Shown: piece after piece, positions 15,195 through 24,086 of the stretch
Layout: every line of letters starts with the position of its first letter
How positions within the stretch are numbered: the stretch's first letter is position 1
NCBI RefSeq assembly: GCF_000308435.1
Contig: NZ_BAFR01000349.1
Location: 1 to 49,728, forward strand
Length of the DNA stretch: 49,728 nt
DNA from: Nocardia araoensis NBRC 100135
Lineage (GTDB): Bacteria > Actinomycetota > Actinomycetes > Mycobacteriales > Mycobacteriaceae
Direction of reading: 5' to 3'
Position numbers and translations under genes: made by a program
The notes under the pieces: generated by a model
What the model was told of the DNA's origin: nothing
The model's database searches: none
What the model saw: the letters and a program-made list of their open reading frames with translations, nothing else

Positions 15195-16559
15195 ATGCTT
15201 GCTGTGGTACTCGGCGCGCTGGGGCCGGAGGGGATCATTGCCCCGGTGCTCGCCGGCGATGGGGTCGCCACGACGCGGGCGACCGCGAAAGCTTATACGG
15301 CTATGGCCATGCGATTGAATGCCGCCGCGGCCAACACCGACAGTTCGATGCTCCAGATGAGTGCGACGTTCCAAGCGCTCACCGCAGACCAGGCACAGGC
15401 GGCATTCCGCAAACATGCGGCATGGTTGCGTGAGCAGGCGACCGTGGCCGAGGCAACCGGCCAGTTGCTGGACCGAGCGGCTGACATCTCCACTGCGGCG
15501 AAGGCCGCCATGGGGGTCCTTGCCGCCAAGGCCGCTCAGGTCCGGGCCCAAGAGGGTATCGCGCTCGGCGGCGGCTTCGGACCGTTGAGCGGGGCGGTCC
15601 TCCTCGAAGCCGAAGCCGAGTTGCTCGCGCTCAGAGGGGCCGCCCTCGGCGTCATGGGCGCTTACGCCAATGCGCTGGTGCCCACGCTCGCCGCATTGCC
15701 GCCACCGCTCGAGGCGCCCCCGATTGTGACGGGCGGACCAGGGCCGGGCCCGCAGACGCAAAACGTGTCTTACGACAACCCGACCGACTACACCGGTAGC
15801 GACTTCACCAAGACGGACCTATCGTCGACGTCTACGGGCGACGGGCCGACCGGAACGGACAACAACACCGGATCGGGCGGTGATCAGAACCCCACCGACA
15901 CAACACAGCCCACCGACACCACCCAGCCGACTGATCCCACTCAGCCCGCGGATCCGACCCAGCCGACGGATTCGATGGACCCGGCCACGAATCCCGAGCA
16001 ATTGTCGCCGGACCCGAACGCCAATGGCTGGTCCGGGGATTCGGGAATGAACGGCATGGGAGACGGAGCCACGAACGATTCCTGGCTCTACGGCACGTCG
16101 CAGAACTCGCCGACGTTGGCCGCATTGAGCGGTGGGGCCGGGAGTCTCGTCGCGCTCAACATGGCCCGCGGCGGCCTCGGATCGATGCCGGGCGCTGCGA
16201 CCGGTTTCCGGATGCCGACCAACTGGAATCCAGGAGCCGGACGGGCCTTCGGCGCCATGCCGCAGCAAGCGGCGTCCGGACCGATGGCCAGGAAGGGCCC
16301 GCCGCGCGGTGCGGTCGCGCCCAAGGCGCGAATGCGACGACGCCGCGACGACGAGAAGAGGTCGTCGAAGGTGTTCGTCCCTGGCGAACCGCAGGATGTT
16401 CCGGTACTCGAGCAACCTCCTGTCATCGGGGTCATCGAGTACGAGGACCGGGACGGCCGAGACGAGCCGATGCTCGAATCGGTGCTGGCGGTCGGCGTCA
16501 TCGAGCGAAACGACAACGAAGACGAAGCGGTGCTCGCCTCCCCAGAACGTCCTCGGTGA
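15195..16559 (+). CDS. PPE-like ESX substrate with repeat tail
   Basis: 454 aa. Residues 6-~115 align almost without gaps to the PPE-domain consensus: LGALGPE (6-12) for GALPPE, then the Ala-rich helices, and AAWL where PPE proteins have VAWM; the WxG turn is replaced. Residues up to ~180 continue helical and end YANALVPTLAALPPP. Next is a Thr/Asp/Pro/Gln repeat region (~234-260), a Gly/Asn/Met-rich part, a basic segment with MRRRRDDE, and a C-terminal acidic tail with FVPGEPQDVPVLEQPPVIGV and a second weaker copy (EPMLESVLAVGVIE). The tail motif recurs in the 94-aa gene. The espG gene overlaps by 4 bp, fitting the known EspG-PPE chaperone pairing. Confidence 0.65.
   Translation: MLAVVLGALGPEGIIAPVLAGDGVATTRATAKAYTAMAMRLNAAAANTDSSMLQMSATFQALTADQAQAAFRKHAAWLREQATVAEATGQLLDRAADISTAAKAAMGVLAAKAAQVRAQEGIALGGGFGPLSGAVLLEAEAELLALRGAALGVMGAYANALVPTLAALPPPLEAPPIVTGGPGPGPQTQNVSYDNPTDYTGSDFTKTDLSSTSTGDGPTGTDNNTGSGGDQNPTDTTQPTDTTQPTDPTQPADPTQPTDSMDPATNPEQLSPDPNANGWSGDSGMNGMGDGATNDSWLYGTSQNSPTLAALSGGAGSLVALNMARGGLGSMPGAATGFRMPTNWNPGAGRAFGAMPQQAASGPMARKGPPRGAVAPKARMRRRRDDEKRSSKVFVPGEPQDVPVLEQPPVIGVIEYEDRDGRDEPMLESVLAVGVIERNDNEDEAVLASPERPR
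15894..15974 (+). repeat. 15-bp tandem repeats encoding TDxTQP
   Basis: About five imperfect 15-bp units within the PPE-like gene encode repeated T-D-T/P-T-Q-P. They form a flexible linker between the helical domain and the C-terminal tail. Confidence 0.75.
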
Positions 16560-17446
16560 AGCGCGCCGAGGCCGATCCAGTCGAAGGAGATGATCACAAT
16601 GCATTCGAGGAAGGTGTGGAAGACGATCCGGTCGCAATCGACCTGAATGTCGATGCGGCCCTGCTGTTACAGCATCTGGTCGACATCGAGTCCTATCCGC
16701 CGGTATTGGCGCTGCTGCCGAACATCTACCGCATCGAGGATCGGGATCGGGTACATGCCGTAGTCGCCGCGCAGCTCACCGAAGTGGGCGTGCTCGAGGA
16801 CGGACGCGTGCACCCGGTCGTCGAGCATTGGCTGCGGTGCCTGTACCGGCCGGACGTGGAAATGGCGGTACGGATCCTGGACACCGGCTTGGATGGCCAG
16901 CCGAAAGGAATGCTGCGGATGTCACTGGTGCGCGCGGGCGAGACCCATGTACTCGCGGTGCGCTCCGACGACCATGTGGTCATCCAGTCGGTGTTCCAGC
17001 AGGACGACCAGCTCGACACCTTGCCGGCGGCCGTTCTCGCCGCTCTCGGTCCGGCGCCGGTGTTGCAGTTCGAGCCGGTCGCCGCGACGGTGGAGCAATT
17101 CGGCGAGATTGCCGATGAACAGGACGAACGGCGGCGCGCCCTGGTAGAACTCGGGGCGGAACCGCATGCCGCCGCGGTGCTGAGCCGGGTGCTGGACGAG
17201 GTGGTCCGACGGGCCGAAGTGGTGATCATCGAGCACCACGACGGCAGCTCAGCGCAGTCCGTATCCAGCGTGAACGTGGTGGATACGCTGTCGGGGCGAT
17301 TCATCGTGACTCCGAGCGTCGCGATGGACGGACGGAAGTGGGCAAGATATGCGCCGGGCGATGACGCGGCCCTACGGTCGGGTATCGGGGCGTTGATCGA
17401 CCTGCTGCCCGGTCGAAGTTGGTTCGACACCAGCAGAACGAGCTGA
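16556..17446 (+). CDS. espG: EspG, ESX secretion chaperone
   Basis: 296 aa from GTG 16556, overlapping the PPE-like stop (GTGA). The C-terminal part shows the EspG pattern: AEVVIIEHHDG, a beta segment NVVDTLSGRFIVTPS, then SGIGALIDLLPGRSW near the end. EspG binds the hydrophobic tip of PPE proteins in the cytosol and delivers them to the ESX membrane complex. The overlap with the PPE-like gene argues that this is its client. The first ~20 residues are acidic and extra; an internal start cannot be excluded. Length is usual. Confidence 0.85.
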   Translation: MKRAEADPVEGDDHNAFEEGVEDDPVAIDLNVDAALLLQHLVDIESYPPVLALLPNIYRIEDRDRVHAVVAAQLTEVGVLEDGRVHPVVEHWLRCLYRPDVEMAVRILDTGLDGQPKGMLRMSLVRAGETHVLAVRSDDHVVIQSVFQQDDQLDTLPAAVLAALGPAPVLQFEPVAATVEQFGEIADEQDERRRALVELGAEPHAAAVLSRVLDEVVRRAEVVIIEHHDGSSAQSVSSVNVVDTLSGRFIVTPSVAMDGRKWARYAPGDDAALRSGIGALIDLLPGRSWFDTSRTS

Positions 17447-17480
17447 ACGTCGGACCGTGTTTGTCGAGAGGACGACGGAA

Positions 17481-19043
17481 ATGAACCGAGCACCGAGCAG
17501 AAACGGTCATGAGGCCGAGTCCGCGCGCGCTCGCGGCGGTTACGACGCGTACTTCGCACCGACGAACGAGCTGACCGACGCGGCTGTCGCACCGGGCCCC
17601 GCCGCCGAGAAGAACCAGGACGCCGACAAGTTCACCCACGTCGAACCACCGATCGGTGCGCCGCGCGAGCCGCAGGCGTCCGCCGGGGAACCCGATCCCC
17701 GCTCCCCACAGGGGGCGGTGACGCCTCCTGCCGCCGCGGGCCCGCCACCCCGGCAGGCGAATGCGCCTATACCACAGGCGAGTACGCCACCGGTACAGAC
17801 CAATGTCGCTCCGCCGCAGGCGAGCACTCCCTCGCCGGGCTATTCGGCCGCCCCTCCCATGGCCGGGCAGCGAACTGCGCAACAGCATTCGGCGCAGCAG
17901 CAGTCCGCCGAGCAGTACCGGGCCGACCATTCCGCCGCCACGCCGTCCCAGGCGATCGCGCGCACCGAAGCGGCATCCGCCGACCAGGAATGGTCGTCGG
18001 GCTCGGCGACCCCCTGGGTCCCCGAGCGCGTCGACCACTCCGCCTACGAGCCGACGCCGCGGATCGAGGTGCTGCCCGCCGCGCTCAGCTCGATCGAACT
18101 GCTCGCCGACATCTCCGCCGCGAAGCGGGCGCAACTGCGCTCCAACTCCGGCGTGCGCGGCGCGCTGAACAAGGTCGGCTTCAATCTCGGCCTTTCGCCC
18201 GCGGAGCAGCGCGCCGAGGACCGCAAGTCGCGGATCCGGCGCCAGCTCACCACGACCTATCAGATCGCGGTGATCAGCGTGAAGGGCGGCGTCGGCCGCA
18301 CCACCACCGCCGCGACGCTCGGCTCGACCTTCGCGGGCCTGCGCCCGGACCGGGTGGTCGCGATCGACGCGAACCCGGACTTCGGCGACCTCTCGACCCG
18401 CACCTGCAGGCACCCGTACGGCTTGACCCTGCGCGATCTGGCGCAGTCGCAGAATCTCGACGCGTTCTCCGCGGTGCAGTCGTTCACCTCGATCAACTCC
18501 TCCGACCTGGCGGTGATCGCCTCGCCGTGGAGCACCGAGGCCACCGAGGCGTTGTCCGGCCGGGAGTACAGCACCGCCGTGGAAGTCCTGCGCAAGCACT
18601 TCAATCTGCTGGTTGTCGACTGCGGGACCGGGGTACTGGATTCGGTGACGTCGACGGTGCTGCAGACCAGCGACGCCGTCGTGGTCGTCACCCCGGCCAC
18701 CGTCGGCGGCGTCACGGGCGCGGTGGCCACCTTGAACTGGCTGAGCTCCCATGGCTTGCAACACCTGATCGCGAAGTCGATCGTCGGCATCGTGCATCAT
18801 CAGCCGCTGAAGCCGACCGTGGACGTGGACGCGATCGAGAAGCTGTTCGAAACCGCGCAGCGCCCCACCTGCGTGCTGCCCTACGATGCGCATCTTGCCG
18901 AGGGCGGCGAGATCGACCTGCGGTTGTTGGAGAAGGAGACCGTGCTCGCGTTCGAGGAGCTGGCCGCCTGGCTGGCCGATGGATTCCCTGGATACCTCTC
19001 CAGCGGCGCCGACAACTCCGGTGACCGCGGAGGGTGGCGATGA
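17481..19043 (+). CDS. EspI/Rv3888c-like MinD-type P-loop protein
   Basis: 520 aa from ATG 17481, chosen over the upstream GTG at 17457 because GAGAGGA lies just before it. Residues ~1-190 are Pro/Ala/Gln-rich and disordered. The C-terminal half is a ParA/MinD fold with a deviant Walker A, KGGVGRTT (268-275), and VVAIDANPDFGDL for the A' site; the usual second lysine of the P-loop is arginine. Similar proteins (EspI of ESX-1, Rv3888c of ESX-2) are encoded directly before eccD, and EspI is linked to adjusting ESX-1 secretion to ATP level. Its stop overlaps the eccD start. Confidence 0.85.
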   Translation: MNRAPSRNGHEAESARARGGYDAYFAPTNELTDAAVAPGPAAEKNQDADKFTHVEPPIGAPREPQASAGEPDPRSPQGAVTPPAAAGPPPRQANAPIPQASTPPVQTNVAPPQASTPSPGYSAAPPMAGQRTAQQHSAQQQSAEQYRADHSAATPSQAIARTEAASADQEWSSGSATPWVPERVDHSAYEPTPRIEVLPAALSSIELLADISAAKRAQLRSNSGVRGALNKVGFNLGLSPAEQRAEDRKSRIRRQLTTTYQIAVISVKGGVGRTTTAATLGSTFAGLRPDRVVAIDANPDFGDLSTRTCRHPYGLTLRDLAQSQNLDAFSAVQSFTSINSSDLAVIASPWSTEATEALSGREYSTAVEVLRKHFNLLVVDCGTGVLDSVTSTVLQTSDAVVVVTPATVGGVTGAVATLNWLSSHGLQHLIAKSIVGIVHHQPLKPTVDVDAIEKLFETAQRPTCVLPYDAHLAEGGEIDLRLLEKETVLAFEELAAWLADGFPGYLSSGADNSGDRGGWR

Positions 19044-20563
19044 GTACTGCCGTCGCGCCCGCGCCTGCCGGGACGCAGCCGTCGGCGGAGGTCGCACGGG
19101 CTCGGATCGCCGTGATGATCTCCACGTATCAGGTCGATGTGGTGGTGCCGACCAAGTTCACCATCGAGACGTTCATCGACGACCTGCTGGTCGTGCTCGC
19201 CTCGGCGATCGATGACGAGAACGTCGATTTCACTCCGCCCCAAGGGCAGTGGAGCCTGGCCCGCCCGGGTGAACCGCCGATCCCGCGCTGGCGCAGCCTG
19301 GCCGACCACGACGTCACCGACGGCACGGTGCTGATGCTGTCGGTGGTCGAGTCGGCGGAGGTGTTCACGCCGGTGGTGGAGGACATCACCGACGCCCTCG
19401 CTCTGATCAACGAGCGCGAGTTCGCCGAGTTCGACGCGAACACCGCCGCGATCGTCGGTCTGGCCGTGCTCGGGATCGGGGCCTCGGCGGTGGCCGCCAT
19501 GCTGGCCTGGTCGTGGACCATGACCGGTTCGACCTTGTGGTGCGGCCTGCCCGCCCTGCTGCTCGGCGGGCTGTGCTGGGCGGGCGCCGCGCTGTCGCGC
19601 AGGCGCAACACTCCGGCGATGATCACCCTCGGCTTGACGCTGGCGGCGACGCCGCTGCTGTTCGCCGGAGGTGCCATGCTGGTCCCGCCCGCCTACGGTC
19701 AGCCGGGCCCGCTCGCCGCGGCCAATCTGGCCGCTGGAGCGGTGGTCGCCGCGGTGGCCGCCGCCACCATGATGCGGTTGAGCAGGATAGGTATCGCGAC
19801 CCTGATGGCGGTCACGGTGCTCGGCATCGCGTTGACCGTCGCCGCCTTGCCGCTGACCTATGTGGATCTGTCCGTCGGGCAGGTCGCGGGTGGAGTGGTT
19901 TTCGTCGGAATCGTGCTGCTGACCATGGCGCCGCGTTTGGCCGTGGTCATCGCGCGCATCCGGCCGCCGGATCTGCCCGACCCGGGCAACGAGGTCTCGC
20001 CGACGACGCTGACCGACATCTTCGACGCGGAGACGGTGCGCGAAGGGGACGAGCACACCGCGGTCGGGGAACGGCAGCGCACCGCGGAGGAGGCCGGTAT
20101 CGAGGGCCGCGCGCGGCTCGCGGTGACCAGCCTGCGCGGCCTGATCGCCGCGATCTCCACGGTGCTGGCCCTCTCCGCGGTGATCTCGGCCGCGGTCAGT
20201 CCCGGTGGCATCCGCGAGATCGTCATGGGGGCCGCGATCGGCGGCCTGCTCGCGATGCGCGCGCGCTGGCACCCCGACCGGGTCCAGGCGATCGCGCTGA
20301 TCGTCGGGTCCGTCGTCACCGTGTGCGGGATCGGCTTCGTCGAGGTGGGCGCCTACGAGACCCCGGTCGCGCGTCTCGTGGTCGGACTCGTGGTGGCGTT
20401 GGCGGCGTGCGCGGCCTGTGTCGCCGCGCTGCGGCTGCCGGGCAAGCGGCTGTCCCCGGTCACCCGCCGTGTCATCGACCTGGTGGAATACGCCCTGATC
20501 CTGGTGGTTCCGGTGATCGCCTTCTGGATCATGGGCGTTTACACCGCTATGCGAGGAATCTGA
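19040..20563 (+). CDS. eccD: EccD, type VII secretion membrane channel subunit
   Basis: 507 aa. ATG 19040 overlaps the preceding stop (ATGA), with GGAGGG five bases upstream. Residues ~18-105 form a ubiquitin-like (YukD-type) cytosolic domain. The rest has about 11 transmembrane helices, interrupted by a charged cytosolic loop at ~315-360. Two EccD copies per protomer line the membrane vestibule of the ESX complex. The start of mycP overlaps its stop by one base. Confidence 0.95.
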   Translation: MSTAVAPAPAGTQPSAEVARARIAVMISTYQVDVVVPTKFTIETFIDDLLVVLASAIDDENVDFTPPQGQWSLARPGEPPIPRWRSLADHDVTDGTVLMLSVVESAEVFTPVVEDITDALALINEREFAEFDANTAAIVGLAVLGIGASAVAAMLAWSWTMTGSTLWCGLPALLLGGLCWAGAALSRRRNTPAMITLGLTLAATPLLFAGGAMLVPPAYGQPGPLAAANLAAGAVVAAVAAATMMRLSRIGIATLMAVTVLGIALTVAALPLTYVDLSVGQVAGGVVFVGIVLLTMAPRLAVVIARIRPPDLPDPGNEVSPTTLTDIFDAETVREGDEHTAVGERQRTAEEAGIEGRARLAVTSLRGLIAAISTVLALSAVISAAVSPGGIREIVMGAAIGGLLAMRARWHPDRVQAIALIVGSVVTVCGIGFVEVGAYETPVARLVVGLVVALAACAACVAALRLPGKRLSPVTRRVIDLVEYALILVVPVIAFWIMGVYTAMRGI

Positions 20564-21921
20564 TGAAGGTCGGCAGTGCCGCGGTCGCGGTTCTCGCCGG
20601 GGTGATGCTGGCGATCACCGCCGCCCCCGCTGTCGCGCTGGAGCCGCCGCAGGTCGTGGTCGGCTTGCCGCCCGCGGACGACCCGCCGGGCCCCGAGGAG
20701 CCGATGAAGCAGCAGAAGGGCTGCCTTGCCTCGGGCGTGCTGCCCGACAGCGACCTCAGTCGCACCCCACCGGCGGAACTTGCGCTGGATCTGCGCCGCG
20801 CCAAGGCGCTGAGCCGGGGCGCCGGAGTGACTGTCGCCGTCATCGATACAGGGGTGCAGCCTCACCCGCGTCTGCCCAACCTGGTCGGTGGTGGCGACTA
20901 CCTCGCCGCGGGCGGCGACGGACTGTCCGACTGCGATGCGCACGGCACGCTGGTCGCCGGAATCATCGGCGCCACAGCGGATCCCACCGACGGATTCTCC
21001 GGTGTGGCGCCGGACGCGCGGATCATCTCCATCCGCACCCGTTCCGGCGCGTTCAGCCCCGAGCGCCCGAGCTCCGATCCGACCCAGCGGATCGCCGTCG
21101 AGATCCGGACCCTGGCCAGGGCGATCACTCGCGCCGCCAACCAAGGCGCCGGCGTGATCATCGTGTCGCTGCCGATCTGCATGCCGGTGGACGCGCAGGC
21201 GGACCAGTCCATGCTCTCGGCCGCCATCGGCTATGCCGTTCATGTGCGCGGAGCGCTCATCGTGACTGGCGCGGGCAACGCCGGGGGTGGCGCCAATTGC
21301 GCGCAGAACCCGGACATCGATCCGACGCGTCCCGCTGACCCTCGCAACTGGCGCGACGTGAAGACGATCTCCACACCGGGGTGGTTCGGCGCCGACGTGC
21401 TCACGGTGGGATTCACCACCGCGACCGGCGCGCCCATGCCGGATTCGCTCACCGGACCGTGGGTTTCGGTCGCCGCGCCTGGCACCGGCATCGAGTCGCT
21501 CGGCCCCAGCGGCGGCGGCCTGATCAATGGCGTCGGCGAACCGGACAAGCTGGTGCCGGTCGGCGGCGCGTCGTTCGCCGCGGCTTATGTCGGCGGTGTG
21601 GCCGCGCTGTTGCGCTCGCGGTTCCCCAACGAGACGCCGGGAGAGATCGCCTCCCGCCTGCAAGCCAGCGCGCACGCTCCGGCGCGCGGCATCGACAACG
21701 TGGTGGGCGCTGGGATGATCGACCCGCTGGCCGCCCTCAGCTATCGCACACCGCCCCAGCAACCCGCGGGCCTGTTCCGGTCCTCGGAACTGCCGATTCC
21801 TCCTCCGCCGCGCGCCAAGGATCTGCGTCCCGCCGTCACCGCGACCGTCGTCATCCTCGCTGCCGTGCTGCTCGGGTTGGCGGGAAGCCACCTGAGTTCC
21901 GCGATGCGGAGGCGCCGGTGA
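20563..21921 (+). CDS. mycP: MycP, mycosin subtilisin-like protease
   Basis: 452 aa from ATG 20563 (TGATG junction). A signal peptide is cut near 25 (AVA-LE). The catalytic triad is Asp95 (AVIDTGV), His127 (DAHGT) and Ser337 (GASFAA), with Asn239 as oxyanion residue. Cys54, Cys124, Cys206 and Cys246 match the two disulfides known in mycosins. A C-terminal transmembrane helix lies at 423-442 with a basic cytosolic end. The serine motif is GASFAAAYVGG rather than the common GTSFAAPYVSG. Mycosins cap the periplasmic side of the ESX complex and are needed for its stability. The gene overlaps eccE by 4 bp. Confidence 0.96.
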   Translation: MKVGSAAVAVLAGVMLAITAAPAVALEPPQVVVGLPPADDPPGPEEPMKQQKGCLASGVLPDSDLSRTPPAELALDLRRAKALSRGAGVTVAVIDTGVQPHPRLPNLVGGGDYLAAGGDGLSDCDAHGTLVAGIIGATADPTDGFSGVAPDARIISIRTRSGAFSPERPSSDPTQRIAVEIRTLARAITRAANQGAGVIIVSLPICMPVDAQADQSMLSAAIGYAVHVRGALIVTGAGNAGGGANCAQNPDIDPTRPADPRNWRDVKTISTPGWFGADVLTVGFTTATGAPMPDSLTGPWVSVAAPGTGIESLGPSGGGLINGVGEPDKLVPVGGASFAAAYVGGVAALLRSRFPNETPGEIASRLQASAHAPARGIDNVVGAGMIDPLAALSYRTPPQQPAGLFRSSELPIPPPPRAKDLRPAVTATVVILAAVLLGLAGSHLSSAMRRRR

Positions 21922-23639
21922 GTTTTCCGAGCGTACGGGTCGCCGGCGTCGAGCGTGGTCCGTTCGCCGCCTTCGTCGTCGTCGGCAGCCCCCTGTTGGT
22001 CGGGCTGTCGGCCAAGACGCCGTGGTGGGTGAGCGCGGTGGTGGTCACGGTCCTGGTCACGACGGTGACCGTCCGGGTGAACGGGCGGACCGCAATGCGC
22101 TGGCTGCTGGACTGGGCGGCCTACCGCACCGGCCGGACCGCGCGGGCGCGCGAACGCACGCAGTCGGCGAAGATCCGGGACGTACAGGTCGCCGCGGGCG
22201 TGTGCGGCGTGAACGAGGCGGGCGACACGCTGATCGCGATGATCCAGCTCGCGCCCAACCTCGATCTGCCCACCGTGATCGCCGAGCGAACCCTCTACAC
22301 CGAGGACACCATCCCGGTGGACCTGCTGCTACCGATGCTGGACCAGTTCGGCATCGCGGTCGACATCGACATCGTCACGACCGGTCAGCGGGTCCGCTCC
22401 ACCGGCAGCTACAGCATGCTCTACGACCAGCTGATCGGCTCCCACCCGGTGGTGGGCGACCGGCTGACCTGGCTGGTGGTCCGGCTCGATCAGGAACGCA
22501 ATCTGGCGGCGCTGAGCAAGCGCGGGCCGTGCTCGGTGGTCGCCCCCAAAGCGCTGGCCAGCGCCACGCATCGGATCGCCGGCCGACTGCGCGAGCGGGG
22601 CATCGCCGCGCAACCGTTGCCCGCCGCCGCCCTGCGGGACGCGACGCGCCTGCTGCACGCCGGAATCGAACTGTCCGACCTTCGGGAGACCTGGAGCAAT
22701 CTGCAGACCTCGGTCCCCGGCCGGTGCGTGACCAGCTTCCTGATCGACTGGTCCCGGTTGGGCGGGGTGGGCCTGGACGACTGCTGGACCTGGAACCGCG
22801 GCCGCACCACCCTGGTGGTGAGCCTGACCTCCGACGCCGATGGGCCACGCGCCCTGGTCCGGTTCATCGGCCCGGCTGTCACCACCGAACCGCCGGACTA
22901 CCTGCGGCTATTGGGCGGCGACCAGTCGAAGGCCCTGCTGGCGTCGTTGCCGACCGGCGGCTCCATCCGCGCCTTGCGCGGCTTCGAGTCCGGCGCCGAC
23001 ATCGCGCCCGAGGATCTCGCTGCCGAGCTGGCCATCGCGATCGGTCCGAACGGCCAGATCCTCGGCGCGATCAGCGGCCAGCCGCGCCACACCCTGGCGT
23101 TGCCGCTGTTCGACCCGGCCCGGTTCAACCCGCGCAGGCGCACCATCGACGTTCACGCCAAGCTGCCCGTCGCTCAGCAGATCATCCTGCGGGCGATGGT
23201 GGTCGGCGCGGACGTGGAGATCCATTCGGCGCGGCCGGACAGCTGGCGCCAGCTCGTGACCGCGGTCGGCGACCCGCGCTCCATGCGCTTGGCCGACCCG
23301 CGCGACGAGCACACCGGCGCAGCAAATGCGGAGGCGGAGACCCCGGCCACCATCGCGGTCTTCGACCATCTGCCGCCGCGTGCGTCCAACGCGCACACGA
23401 CGGTCACCATCAGCGAGCCCGGCGGTCCGCGCAGGCGTGCGGTCGATCTCGCGATCAACCAGGTCAGCGCGACCGCGGTGGACGTGAGCATTCCGATGCG
23501 CACGGTGCGGGTTGACCTCATCGAGCCGAGAGGCGAAACCCGATATTTCGATACTGTCGACGGCCCGCCCGCGCATCCCGCGGGGGCATCCGGACCCGTG
23601 GTTGCACCTCCGCAACCCGGTGGCCGTCGCGTGAGCTGA
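21918..23639 (+). CDS. eccE: EccE, type VII secretion membrane component
   Basis: 573 aa from GTG 21918, overlapping the mycP stop, with GGAGG five bases upstream. Two N-terminal transmembrane helices (~15-55) are followed by a large domain containing TEDTIPVDLLLPMLDQFGI and a conserved DRLTWLVVRLDQERN segment. EccE lies at the periphery of the ESX membrane complex and is absent from simple ESX-4 systems, so its presence marks an elaborated ESX. The XRE gene follows after 16 bp. Confidence 0.92.
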   Translation: MSFPSVRVAGVERGPFAAFVVVGSPLLVGLSAKTPWWVSAVVVTVLVTTVTVRVNGRTAMRWLLDWAAYRTGRTARARERTQSAKIRDVQVAAGVCGVNEAGDTLIAMIQLAPNLDLPTVIAERTLYTEDTIPVDLLLPMLDQFGIAVDIDIVTTGQRVRSTGSYSMLYDQLIGSHPVVGDRLTWLVVRLDQERNLAALSKRGPCSVVAPKALASATHRIAGRLRERGIAAQPLPAAALRDATRLLHAGIELSDLRETWSNLQTSVPGRCVTSFLIDWSRLGGVGLDDCWTWNRGRTTLVVSLTSDADGPRALVRFIGPAVTTEPPDYLRLLGGDQSKALLASLPTGGSIRALRGFESGADIAPEDLAAELAIAIGPNGQILGAISGQPRHTLALPLFDPARFNPRRRTIDVHAKLPVAQQIILRAMVVGADVEIHSARPDSWRQLVTAVGDPRSMRLADPRDEHTGAANAEAETPATIAVFDHLPPRASNAHTTVTISEPGGPRRRAVDLAINQVSATAVDVSIPMRTVRVDLIEPRGETRYFDTVDGPPAHPAGASGPVVAPPQPGGRRVS

Positions 23640-23655
23640 TGGGAGCGGTCGGTTA

Positions 23656-24009
23656 ATGTCTATCACCGTGGTAGCGGACACCCATTCCGATGGTGGCGAA
23701 CTCCCTCATCAGGACGCCGGGGACGCTCTGACCCCGAGACAGGCGGCTGCGGCGATCTTCTCCAGCCGGTTATCGGAGCTGATCGCGGAATCCGTCGTCT
23801 CGACCGAGGACGGATCGACGCGGTCGCTGACGCTCTACTCGCTGGCGCAGCATCTGGAACTGGCCTACCCGGACGTGCCGGTGTCGCAGTCCGGCCTGTA
23901 CCGGCTGATCCACGGTGACGCGATCCCGCGCCTGGATTTGGTGATCGCGCTGGCCCGGGTCTTCGACGTGCCGCCGGAGTACTTCGTGACCGAGGAGAAG
24001 AAGCGCTGA
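23656..24009 (+). CDS. XRE-family regulator, EspR-like
   Basis: 117 aa. ATG 23656 lies 16 bp after eccE with a GGGAGCGG ribosome site. A helix-turn-helix is seen at ~60-95 (YSLAQHLE, then VSQSGLYRLIHGDAIP), followed by LARVFDVPPEYFV. The pattern of helix, SQSxLYRLxxG and ALAxxFxVxxxYF is that of EspR, the nucleoid-associated regulator of ESX-1 genes. Its place at the end of the eccE operon suggests it controls this locus, possibly through the TTCCC-N6-GGGAA element; that link is inference. Confidence 0.85.
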   Translation: MSITVVADTHSDGGELPHQDAGDALTPRQAAAAIFSSRLSELIAESVVSTEDGSTRSLTLYSLAQHLELAYPDVPVSQSGLYRLIHGDAIPRLDLVIALARVFDVPPEYFVTEEKKR

Positions 24010-24023
24010 CCCGGACGGTCGGC

Positions 24024-24043
24024 TGTTCTCTCCACCGGGAATA
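24024..24043 (+). promoter_or_regulatory. TTCCC-N6-GGGAA-type element before the discoidin-like gene
   Basis: TGTTCTC-TCCACC-GGGAATA. The right half is identical to other copies and the left half keeps TTC-C. It ends 43 bp before ATG 24087. Confidence 0.4.
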
Positions 24044-24086
24044 GCGTCGGCTCGGCGGGCGGCTCCGGCCGGTTACGATCCGGACC

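Noticed and set aside
15894..15974. Tandem repeats as a CRISPR-like array
   Set aside because: The repeats are 15 bp, contiguous without spacers, and in frame within the PPE-like gene.
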